The notes under the pieces were generated by a model. The model did not search any database. It saw only the letters and a program-made list of their open reading frames with translations, and was not told where the DNA came from. Positions 39,087 to 50,600 of a stretch of 64,000 nucleotides of DNA are shown here, piece by piece (within the stretch, counting starts at the first letter, position 1; every line of letters begins with the position of its first letter). The translations under genes and the position numbers were made by a program. Origin of the DNA: Trogon surrucura (Eukaryota > Chordata > Aves > Trogoniformes > Trogonidae); assembly GCA_020746105.1 (NCBI GenBank), contig CM036619.1, forward strand, positions 57,647,135 to 57,711,134, in the 5' to 3' direction.

Positions 39087-39168
39087 CACTGATAAAGAGT
39101 CTGTCGCGGGTTAGGGCTGGGCCGGCCACTAACGCGGACAGACGCTCTCTAGCCCCCTCTTATCAGTG
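39087..39168. repeat. 82-bp CpG-rich imperfect inverted-repeat element
   Basis: The ends CACTGATAA (39087-39095) and TTATCAGTG (39160-39168) are exact reverse complements, and the pairing continues as AAGAG against CTCT with one bulge. An inner pair, TCTGTCGCGGGTTA (39100-39113) and TAACGCGGACAGA (39130-39142), also matches with small gaps. The core GGGCTGGGCCGGCC is GC-rich, unlike the AT-rich surroundings. It could be a small non-autonomous transposon, an LTR fragment, or a structured RNA or protein-binding site. I do not recognise the family. Confidence 0.55.
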
Positions 39169-42100
39169 TAAGTGGAGCCTTTTGGAAGACACTAAACTGG
39201 AAAGTGAAAATCACTAAACAGGACTGGGTTTTTAGCTAAACCCAGGACATAGTCCTAGGCAGAAATGCCTGGAGACCTTTCAGTCCCTTGCAACTAGAGT
39301 GCTTTCATTAATAGCACTTCTTTTCTGCTGTTTGTCCATAGAAGAGTGACAAAGACAGGTAACTCTCACGCTAGATCTGTAAGGTCCAGCACCCTTTTTC
39401 ATGTTACCAGCCATGCTAATTCCACAGGACCAATGGCACCCATGAGCGGTTCTCCCTTAGTTACTGCAAGAGTGATGCTTAGGGAAGGTGTGGAGGCTGA
39501 TTCACAGAGCAAAAATTCAGTCCCATTATAAATTCTGGAAATCATAGAATACTTTTTTTTATTATTTTATTTTATTCTCTCTAACTGTTGGAAATTTACT
39601 CCTTTCCTTATCAGCAAGAAAACGGAGGTGTGACGTTCTCTACCAGGTTAATCAGACGTCCATAAAATTGCAAAGGAAGAGGAAAAAATGTTTTTAGTGA
39701 CTGCATTCACTCGAGCATTTTCTGACAGATTTTCACTTCTCTTGCTGTTCTTTTGTTTACTCCTCGACACTTTGCATGGTTAAAATCTGGAGATAAACTA
39801 TCATAACCAAGCTTGCACGTTTGTTCTCTCCTTATTTAAATACGTAATCAAAATATGTTCCTTAAATTATTCATTCTCTATCACTTTGTGAAATGTACAG
39901 CAAAACGAGTTGCCTTGAGCTTTGATACTGGAGTTTCATTGTCTTACAGCCTTTTGAACCTATTTATAAACGTAGTTTTACACTGAGTTTTGTTATTTGA
40001 TTATTCATCACAGTGCTCTTTAAACTAGCTGCTACAAATTTTGAGTTGCACCCATTCATAGGGCTCAGGTGAAATACTTTCCACATTAAAGCTCTTTGTT
40101 GATTGAGAAGTCTTTAGTATTTCAGAAATTGAATGAAGAAAGAAAATATTTTTGAATGCCAGATAAAAATATTTAAAAATCAGTCTTTTATGTAATACTT
40201 CATTGCAAAATACTGTAGAAGTCACATGACAGCATTGGTCAGGGCATTTTTATAATTGCTGGAACGTCAGCCGTGATGGTTGTAAATTCTTATCAAGTGA
40301 ATGAATTAGTTATTAAAGCTGCTTTTTTTTTCCTTCAAGTTTCAAAAGGTTCTCTTAAGAATTCTTAATCTCATGTTAGGAATATTTATTTGGGTTTCTT
40401 TTTTTCTCCTGTTCAGATTATTTGGAATGCCTTTTTTGCTCTCCAAACTCTCTCCCACTTCTCCCTCTCCTTCCCACTGTGTAGTGGAATAGATAACCAA
40501 TTTTATTTCTCTTTTAAAAAAAACCAACAATCCTCCCAACTATTCCTCATGTTAGAGGAAGCTGCTTTTTAACAGTGCATCCAGTAAAATCACGTTGAAA
40601 ACTGTCTTGCTTCAGAGATAGATTGTTAAGGAGAGGGAGTTCTCCACCTGAGAAGACCTCCAGTGGTTTTTCTACAGCTTGGCTGGCAGGTCAGAGCCTT
40701 TTGCTCAGGATTATACCTACACTGGCACCTGGATCCTCACTATCGTCATGTATCGCAGCCTTCCCATGCAGAGCTGCAGGACTTCTTGCCCGGCAATGTG
40801 CCAGAGCCCACCTGGTTCTCCACACCCCGTGGTAGCACCGTTGATCAGTCCGTTATGGATTTACTTGCATTCTCTGTGTGGAGAGCATGGTGGTCAGCTC
40901 CGTATCTCTCCCTGGTCCATCTGCCTTTGGACATCAGTTGATTGTATCAGGATCCCTAGTCCTGAGGTGAGCCTATGGAGCTGCAGCAGTTAGTCCTAGT
41001 TAAAAGAGTATGAATCCGCTTATTAGCTGGTACAAAAGATGTGCTAAATAACTACTCATAGGCTAGATCTCATACGTGTCCTAGGAGCTTTAGCACTATG
41101 AGAGAAATGATTTGGAGGTTGAACCTAAGTCTAAACACATTCCTGAGGAGTGTTTCAAAAATGTCTCCTTCTCTAAAAAAAACAGGGAAAGTATTGCATC
41201 TGATGTTAGTTGGAGTACAGTCATGTTCTCTACGGGATCCCTCAAAAAGGATGTGTATGTAGATTAAAGATTTTTCCCCAAAATCTTTAGCTTAAAATAT
41301 ATATATATAAAGAAGGAAAACCAGACCTGGACGAAAACAGTCCCTGTAGTGAGCACGTTCACATCTCAGGTTCTCTCCTCTGGAGGATTTGCTGATTTGA
41401 AGTCAGATGCGTGTAAGGTTTTTACTTCTCCTTCTGTTCTCCTCATTGGTGGCTTCTCCTCCAGAAAGGAATCTTTGCCCCACAGTGCCTGCCTTATTTG
41501 CTGTTTCTCTCTTCTTTTAATCATACATGCTACCCTTTTCCTCAAGTAGCCAGGGAGAAGCCTCCCTTTATAGCATATAGCTTCTACCCCTTTTGTCAGC
41601 CAAAATCCCCAGTTAATCAATGTTCCTCTCCCCAGGATGTTTGGTCAGAAAACCTGATTTGTCCTTGGCAGTAACTATTTACTTTTGCCCTAGTACTGTG
41701 CAGTCAAAGTGTTATGATTCTCTTTGATTAGGCTGTTGCTCATAGTTTCAGTGGTTTGGGAAATCTGGCGCAAAAATACGAAGTTTAATATAAAAAATAT
41801 TTCATAAGCAGGACTTGTTTTCTCAAATCCTCTCCAAAAACCATTGTTACTACATTTGAAACTTGCTTAGGTAGTTTGTTAGGGTTATTGCATGGAAAAT
41901 TTCAGACAAACTCATATTCATTGCGTATTTGTATTTTTTCGTAATTTATATGACTATAACTGCTCTTTAAAATTTATATTAGTCGTCTTGGGATAATTCC
42001 AACATTGAAACCTAGTAATCCAATTCAATGCAATGACTATGGTTTGGTGATGCTTTAAGGATATTTTTAGTAGTTTTTATTTAGAGATAACTTTTCTAAT

Positions 42101-44994
42101 TTCTTTTGGCCTCTCAAATAATTACTGTATTTCTTGAAATATATGTCTCTCTTCCAAATACCCTTGCGTCTGCTTGAAGATCCTCTTGTACTCATCTGGA
42201 GACAGTGTAGCTCTGGTGGGACACTGTGTTCATGTGGAAGTCTCTCCATATTGAAAAGCCAAAGCTTTTGTGTTTTGATTTGTGTTTGGGTTTGGGGAGT
42301 GGTTTTGCATAGGTTTTGGTTGGTTCGTTTTAGAAGCGTACGCATTTTGCAAGCAAGATTAAGGGATTAGTTTGTGAGTGACAAGGGACATGGCAGAAAT
42401 ATTCTCAGTTTATACTTGTACTGTTCTTCACTTGCATGAAATCCAGCAGTATACTTAACCTACTCATGTTGAATATGCTAACAGGAACCTGTATAATTTC
42501 TGTCCAAAGGATTACATGGTTGTTCAGTCCAAATCACCTCCATAAACAGGTATTTCCAGTAGTGTACTGTATGTCTGGCAATGTAATTTGCTTATTACAG
42601 TCTGTTATTTTATGTTAACTACTCAAATAGATACGGCATTACAAAAAACATTTTTTAAAGATCCTAACAATGGTATGGCAAGTTCATAAAGTGCGTGCTC
42701 CATATGGTTCAGAAAGTGAAAAAGTAAGATGGAGCACTGGAACCGATTGCCCTGATAGAGTATGTAGTAGTTTTCACCTAACCGATAAAGTAATTAATAA
42801 AATGGATAGCAATACACTGGTTTTCCCTCTTTTTATCATTTCTGTAGTAATCCAGATAACATTAAGACAGCTCAATTTTTTAAATAATTTATAAACAAAA
42901 CCTCAAAGACAGAGAAAATAAAATTCCTGAAGACAAAAGTGTGCTATATGTATTTCAGCAATTAAGTTGTGTGCTGCTGAAGATGCATTGGGACTCCAGG
43001 ATATTCTTGCCCTGGATTCTCTGAGTGATGTAAGCAAGATACATAATTCCAGATAAATTTAACCATTCAAAAAGTCAGTGGAATGATTTAATATAGAGCT
43101 ATGACATGCTTTAGTAGCAGCTGAAGTACTTTGTGACCTGTGCCTAAAGTCATTTTGGAAGTGCACAAGAGTTTTTCTTACTGTTCATACATAGTAAAAG
43201 CTATAGAAAATGGTTGTTTTCCATGTGTAGAACTTAGATTACTTAACTTACTAAACATAGATTTTTTTTTTCTTGCATCTTAAGAAGGCCAAGTTGTGTG
43301 GTAAAACCAAAGAGAATGGGATCAGTTGTCCCATTATTTAGTGCTGTATTTAATTTATCTCTGTAAAAGGTTTTAACTCCAGAGCAAGTAAAACCTGGTC
43401 AGGTTATAGGCATCAAGTTGTGTTTTCCTTGGGCCCTACCAGGGCTCAGACCAAGCTTGAACTCCCCATCCCTGTGGTGTCCCCGTCTCTCTCCTACTTC
43501 TCAGACTGGCCTCCGCTGAGCTCACACCCCAAGCCTGAGGCAGGTGGCAAGGGGGTCTGTGCGGATCCCTGCCTCTCCTGGGGCAGTGGCCCTTGGAAAG
43601 GGGGGGGCAAACATTTTCAGGGAGCTGCTCCAGACGGGCACTCACCCCATGGGGTAGGCATGTACCTCAGGGAAAGCCAGGAGTGGCCTCTCTGCCGTCT
43701 TCTGGCTTGGGCATCCCCATAGTTTGCCCTGACAGCGTGGGAGACCTGGGTTAGACAAGAGGTGCCTGGTTTGTTTTACAAGCCATTAGGGAAAAGGCAG
43801 TGCATCCATAAATAAATCGCTAACTTTTCTTTAGCGCTTTTAAGATGTTAGTGCTGATGCTAAATACTCCATGTGTGGAAGAGCAGATTGGATGTTGATA
43901 CACAAATAGGCTTGTTAATCGTCTGTGTGCTGATTCTTAAAACAGGTTTTATTTCTCTTAGATTTGTATTAAGGTGTAATGAGTAGCAGAATAAGAAAGA
44001 TGAGGGAAACATTTTCAGATTTCAATGCTTTGTTTTATCTTTTTGCTTCATGTTTTAACAAAAGGACTCGAAGATGAATGTGAATACTTCTGTGCTTTAT
44101 GACATGTCATCTAATGATATGGTCATCCAGCAGCTGTTTTCTGTGACGTCTGTTAGATAATCTGTAGGTTTTCTAACTTAGTTCCTGGAAATTTTATCTT
44201 TCATTTTTCTGAGAACATTATGAGCAGATATCATTACAGTTGCTACATGGGAATATAGTGTGATATAGCAGTAAATTATGTTTGGGAGTTGCTAATGTGG
44301 CTATAAATCTGCAAATGGAATATTTCCAACCCAAAGGTTTGACTGCGTTTTAGAATATACCAGATTTATATGGCACTGTAGGAGAGTAATTTTAAATATA
44401 TAGAAAGATGTTTTAACTGTTTTTAAAGTTGCCATTGGAATTTCTAGATTTAAATTAGTGATCAAATACTTAAAAGTTGAATAACATTTAAAAATTGGTG
44501 ACCATGCCTTATGTTTGAAAAGCGGTATAATTTGAGGACTAAAATTTAACAAAGACAAATTGTTTTTATATATGGATATATAAATGTAAAATAAAAATGG
44601 TGTAAGATGTAGGACTGATGAGGGAGCTTGATAGATGTTGCTATTTCACCAAAAAAGTTTAGTGATCATTTTGTTCTAGTCACAGGGAGCTTCATATGTA
44701 TAAAAATATCTCCTAAATTAAATTCAAGTATACTTGCCAGTGTATCTGTAGCATAGCTATGTATTTTGACCAAAGGAGTTTTTCCACCATTATAATCATG
44801 GTTTCTTTTTGAATGATCCATCTCCTTCAAACTCACTTTGAATGATGAAGCTCACTCCTATCAAATATTTGTGTTCACACTATGTTTTTGCTTTTACGCT
44901 GCTGCTATTTTGCTGATATAAATTTTTCACATACCATTGAGGTGTAATTATTCTAGCAAGACTTTGTAATATACAACTCATCTCTGCCTCCAAG

Positions 44995-45020
44995 ACAAAA
45001 AACAAAACAAAACAAACAAA
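44995..45020. repeat. (CAAAA)n-type simple repeat
   Basis: Units of ACAAAA and ACAAA are repeated about five times. Confidence 0.75.
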
Positions 45021-47032
45021 TGGAAAACATTCACAACTTTTCTATAAAATTTCTTTGGTTTTTTATAAAAAAAAAAATCTATTCTTATGGCTGTTACCTA
45101 ACGAAGACATCATACCTTTGTAGTCCTTTTTTCTCCATGAAAAGGATGAAGTTTTTCTGTTGCAGTTCTATTGTCTGCAGTCTTTTTAGGAACTTCATGC
45201 AATTTTCCTTTTGGAAATGTTTAGTTCATTCAACTTACCTGAAGCCAGTTGACAGGAGCCACTTAACATTTTTGATGATAAGTCACTTCACTTAACATTC
45301 TAATCTTTGGTATCTTTTTGAGAAAGAACCTTTATAATTTATATAATTGAAACGTGGCAGATACAAAAATACATATTCTGGCTGCCTGTTGCTTTTCAAA
45401 AAGCCTGAAGCGTCTCTGGAATACTGCTAGCCAGTTTACTTCAATAGAAGCAAAGGTGTTTGTTTTGTTTAGCTTGTCGCTTGCTTCTAGGGAAAACTGT
45501 TTTCAGTGTTCTCTTGATAATACGTATCTTAATTTACTGGCTCATACCATTAGAAGTATATCTAGTAATGAAGCAGACAGTAATTGTGCATTAAGGGACT
45601 ACCTTGTAATTTACAAGTGTATAATAAACAGATACAATCATAGATCAATTATTGACAATAGACAACTACGTTTGTTTATGCTGTTCGAAGGTTTCCTTGC
45701 ACGCCTACATTTTATCTTTGTGTGCTGGATTCTGTAGCTATTGTTGATCAACTGGAGCAGTATGATTTCCCTCTTGTTTCTACTGGAAATGTAGAAATAA
45801 GGTGTTGATAGATGTCCATAGCAGTCACCATCAATAGAAATTTAAGACTGCTGTTGTACTAAAATGCTGTCTCAATAAGCCAACATTTTCACCAAGTTTT
45901 TAATAATTTTTTGGGAGGGTACCATCGGTCTGCTCAGACAGTGTGGGGAGGACAGTTCTGCCAACCCAAGAGCTCACCAAAAGCAAATGATGGTGTTTGG
46001 CCAGTGCCTGTTTTCAAGACACTGGTCTGCAGGGCTCAACAGAGTGCAAAACTGCCCTGAAAACAAGTGGCAATAACTGTTTTTTCCTTGAGAATAAACT
46101 GAGGGAGCGTCAGGCAGTTTCCCTGTCTTCCTGCTGGTATGAGCCTTGACACAGCACTAACATTTCGGCTCCAGCCCATTGCAGAACTCAGTGCTTGAAA
46201 AGCCTTGCCTCATCTGTGATGCCTGAAGTTGCTGATGGCTCTTGGAGCCTTGCGTAAGATTTATGGCTTACGGACTTAAATAAGAAAAGCATCAGGAGGT
46301 GCCATTGCGCCGAGTGCCTGAGAGTGCAAAAGCAAAATGTCCTCTCACCTTGCAGAGATCTGCTGCAGGCCTGTGGCCTACCTGTGCCCAGTGCAGAGGC
46401 GTTTTGTGAGGGAAACCGGCCACCATACAAATGGTCAGAGACCAAATTAATTAAAATACTTCCCTATATCAGATTTCAAGTGGATTTCTAAAAAGTCGAT
46501 GAATGTGTTAGAGAATTAACTTAGATTTTTATAATGATTTCTGAGCAATAAAATTCATAGTTTATGTAGGAGTTGCGGGTGTCCTTTAGTTTTTAATAGA
46601 AAAGTCACAAAACTCCATTATGTGGATCATTCATGTGAAGATAACTGCTTCTTACCCACGTTTTCTTACAGTTTCTTTTAAGAGACCCGTGTGAAAAATT
46701 AACGCTCTAACAGAAGCATAACAGGCAAAAGGCTAGTTCCTGGTTTACGTGCAGCATGAATACAGTTTTCAAAGTGTGAGTCTGTAGAAAGCAAATCCTG
46801 AAAGCAAAGCTTTTAAGTGGATTTTCTCATCTTACAAACTGAATTTGTCATAAGGTTATCTTTATAAATAGCTTAAAAACATATATTGAATGTTTGTTTC
46901 ATAAAAATATATTGCATTAAAATTAAAACTTGATCTGTAGTAAATAGATAAGAACATCACAACTTGAAAACAGAAACAACCGTGTATGACGAAAGTATTT
47001 ATGTTTAACCAAATGTGTCATACACCCAGTGT

Positions 47033-47451
47033 AGTGGAACATCTCACTTAGGAGGAAAGGCTGAAGGAGCTGGGTCTCTTTAGCTTGGAGAAGAGGAGGC
47101 TGAGGGGTGACCTCATTAATGTTTATAAATATGTACAGGGTGAGTGTGAGGACGACGGAGCCAGGCTCTTCTCAGTGATGTCCAGTGACAGGACAAGGGG
47201 CAGTGGGTACAAACTGAAGCATAGGAGGTTCCATAAAAAAACATTAGAAAAAACTTTTTCACTGTGAGGGTGTCAGAGCACTGGCACAGGCTGCCCAGGG
47301 AGGTTGTGGAGTCTTCTTCTCTGGAGACATTCAAAACCCGCCTGGACACGTTCCTGTGTGACCTACTCCAGGTGATCCTACTCTGGCAGTGGGGCTGGAC
47401 TAGATGATCTTTCCAGGTCCCTTCCAACCCTAACATTCCGTGATTCTGTGA
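47033..47451 (+). mobile_element. CR1 LINE 3' end, sense, well preserved
   Basis: The sequence follows the CR1 consensus closely: AGGAAAGGCTGAAGGAGCTG, TTTAGCTTGGAGAAGAGGAG, GCTGAGGGGTGACCTCATTA, a dGTGACAGGACAAGGGG-like block, CACTGGCACAGGCTGCCCAG, GGACTAGATGATCTTTCCAG and GTCCCTTCCAACCCTAAC, with the tail ATTCCGTGATTCTGTG ending at 47451. It is about 420 bases and 5'-truncated. The low divergence makes it one of the younger insertions in this window. A 125-codon minus-strand frame over it is an artefact. Confidence 0.95.
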
Positions 47452-47552
47452 CTGATCGAAGAACAGATTGGAGTCTTGAGTTCCCCAAGCCAATACATTT
47501 TATTTTTTTCCCTCTGGAAATAAAATAGCTATTCTTTTTTATACATAATCTA

Positions 47553-47635
47553 GGCGTTCCTGCTCTGGCAGGGGGATTGGACTTGATGATCTTTCGAGGT
47601 CCCTTCCAATCCCTAACATTCTGTGATTCTGTGAT
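47553..47635 (+). mobile_element. CR1 LINE 3' terminal stub, sense
   Basis: About 83 bases match the last part of the preceding CR1: CTCTGGCAGGGGGATTGGAC, TTGATGATCTTTCGAGGTCC, CTTCCAATCCCTAACATTC and the tail TGTGATTCTGTGATT. It sits in the same orientation about 100 bases beyond the first copy. It is either a second, heavily 5'-truncated insertion or a partial duplication. Confidence 0.92.
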
Positions 47636-50600
47636 TAAAAAATGTTGTTTGCTTTAAATGTATTTATTCTCCCGATGTATTGAACAGTGTTAAGGTTTGG
47701 ATCACACTGTTACAACTGATAAAGTATTTCATTTCTGATATTTACATACATTTTCTGGTTTAACTGCAGAAAAAAAGCTTTGATGGAAATAATAAAGAAG
47801 GCTCTTTCCCTCCCTAGTGAAATGCATTTCAACTTGGAAAACGAAAAAGGTGTGGATCAGTGGGCACATAGAGAGGAAGAGAAGTTTGGGATGTATTTGT
47901 TTGTTCGATTAATTAAAAGTAACTACTGGTGATTTTAGTACCTTCAGTTCTGAAAAATTTATGGTTGCTTAAAGGCTATACTCTACGATGCACCTGCTCC
48001 TCATATCCTTCAAGGAGATATCTAAGGAGTCAGGAATAGCCTGTATGCATTTATAGCCCAGCCATATCTTCTCTTTCAGTCATTCACAGGCAGTAAGAGA
48101 TCTGAAAAAAACAGTCTATGAAATGGATTCCCCCTAGAAATTTAGAGTGATTGCTGCTGGAAGAAGTTACTTCTCTGTTCCATTTTAGCATCAGTTGGTT
48201 GGATTTTGTTACACAATTCAAAGAAAGTCCTTGTCTGAATTGTCTCTGCATTGTTTCAAGGCCTTTTTTACAATTTGAACATATCTATCTGAGATTTTTC
48301 TCTGCAGATCCAGCTGAGTTAGGTTAGCTCACTTGTTTTTTTTCTGCCAGGTATAACAGCCAGTAGTTCATTTCTGTTCATCTACAACCAGCCGTCTTGC
48401 GTGGAGGTTGCTGGTGGCCCTGTGGTGGCGCCAACAGGCTCTCTGGCATGAGTAGTGTCTGAAGGAAGCTGAGGGAGAAGTTGCAGGGAGGCTTCTTGGG
48501 GACCTGCATGCTGGTCTCGCCTCAGTTGCTGCAGGTTGGGAGAGTCCAGCATCAGTGACTTCCAGTCTCAGTAGTTCTGTGTTTTACTTCAGTAGACAAT
48601 ACTTCATTTGGTGGCAGTTTGATTTTAATTAATTCAGAGAAATGTAACTCCTATAATTTCTGAGTCGAACGTGAATAATTTCTTTCTGTTTAAGGAGATC
48701 TGGCAGTATTTGCCTTTTAAACTAAGGGAATTATCTGGTTTTATTATTTCACTCAATTCAATTATTTTATTTCATGTCCCTGCTTCGACATCATGTATTG
48801 AGATTCATTAACAGTTCTTTGGCAGTCACAAGACACTAATCATCTGTTTACAATATTGATCAACAGCTTTTGTGTTAGACTACATTTGAATTGAAAAATA
48901 ATCCTGCAGCAAATAGTAAATAAAAGACTGTGAAGAAAGGAAAGGAGCTAGCTTAGGTTATATAAAGCAGTTTTTTCAGGTACCCTGGAAACGTCTGCAT
49001 CCCCATAAGGTGGACTCTCTTAAAAACTTCCAGCTCTGAATTTCCAACAGAGTTTCCCATCCACAAATTCTTTGTTGTCTCCAGCCATCTATATTCATGC
49101 AGATACAGATTTCTGGTGACTAACAGGCAGTTTCTGAGTTGCAAGAATATTTATGGCCTAATATAAAAAACACTTAGATTCTGATACCTCAGCAGTTTCA
49201 TTTGTTAGTGTATATACATTCTTTCTATATAATACATAATGGGATGTTAATATATCAGTTCTTCAAAATTATGTACTTTGCAGAATGGAAATTTAAACAC
49301 TAGGAATTAAACTCTTCTGAAGTCACTAGCTAAATTTCTTCTGAATTAGTCTGAAAAGGTTAATTTCTGGACCTCAGCCACACTAGATTTATGGGGGCTG
49401 ACACTAGGAGAATGTTGAAAATCATGCAAAATGTATCCAAGAGTTACTTAAGAGTCTGTGTTACTTTACTTTATTAAGACACCTTATTCTTACTGAATAA
49501 TAAAATACAGTTCTGCATCTGTAAAAGTTGTGAGCACACACCTTCAAACAAAGTAATGCACTTTAAAGTATATTACTTTCAGATAGTCAAAATTACCAGT
49601 TCCTGCAGTTGTATCCACAGTCTTTTCCCAGAATAACTTTTAAAGGCAACAGCCGTCAGATAGAAAAAAGTACCTTCTTTGGAATCCTTATTCATATACT
49701 TATATGTACCTTTGTGGTTGATAATTTGTAAAAATTTGTTGACTGAGCTTGTTTGTTTAATCATAGGGATAGAATAACAACCTGTATTTTGTTTCCTACT
49801 GTTATAAATATTTCAGAATGAGTACGTTACTGTGTTGAAGTTAGTCCCTTTTTTGCACATGGATGAGAACAGGAAAAAGTGTCACAGAAGGAAGATAAAG
49901 AATTTAGATAAAACTTGGGCAGAGAAGTAGGAGGCTGAATAAATTTGGAGGCAACAGGCTGACTTTTCCATTACTTTCTGATTTAATTATGAGAGTTGCT
50001 TCAGTTGTGGATGCTCCCTGTTAGTCACATGATGTTGCCAGCATTTATTTCCGAATCAAATCTATAAAAGGAAATGAGAGTCCCGAGTCCTTACAAACCA
50101 CTTCTCTGGTAGGAAATCACTTACAAATAATAATAAAGTGCATACTAGAGCATGAAATAGTTCCTTGATGTATATGACCTTCAAAACTGGTTTAAGGAAA
50201 ACAGTTGAAGCTCTGAGTAGTAGAAACTTTTCGGACTGGAAGAATTACAAGCTGCAGGCTTATGGGTTTTTTGCTCACTTGACAGTTGTCTTTACTCTGA
50301 AGCTGCATTTACAGAAGCGGCAGGGGTTCCCTATGGGCAGAGTCAGGAGGGACAAGGGAGAGCTGTGTCCCTTGGCTTTGTACTCCCCAAGTCTGACTTC
50401 ACTGAGGGTTTCCCCGACACCTGAGTCATGAAAACCATGACAGACTTGTGGGAAGGGCTGAGGGCACCGCAAGAGGAACTTGCACAGAGGGTCAAGTTCT
50501 CATCATCCAAAAGTGACAAAGTGCACGTTTAGCTTTGTAACTTCAAAGCAGCAGGCAAGAATTAACTGTGTGATTTTCACTGCTCAGTGAAATAGTAGTA

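Larger units (their letters stand above)
32973..47032 (+). other. Intron segment: unique sequence with short repeats
   Basis: No exon was recognised. It holds a T15 run (34026-34040), a TG microsatellite, two short tandem repeats, the inverted-repeat element at 39.1 kb, GC-richer patches at 40.6-41.0 and 43.4-43.75 kb, and a CAAAA-type simple repeat near 45.0 kb. Confidence 0.4.

Noticed and set aside
47116-47493. 125-codon minus-strand frame
   Set aside because: It covers the sense CR1 copy at 47033-47451 in reverse, so it is a transposon shadow.
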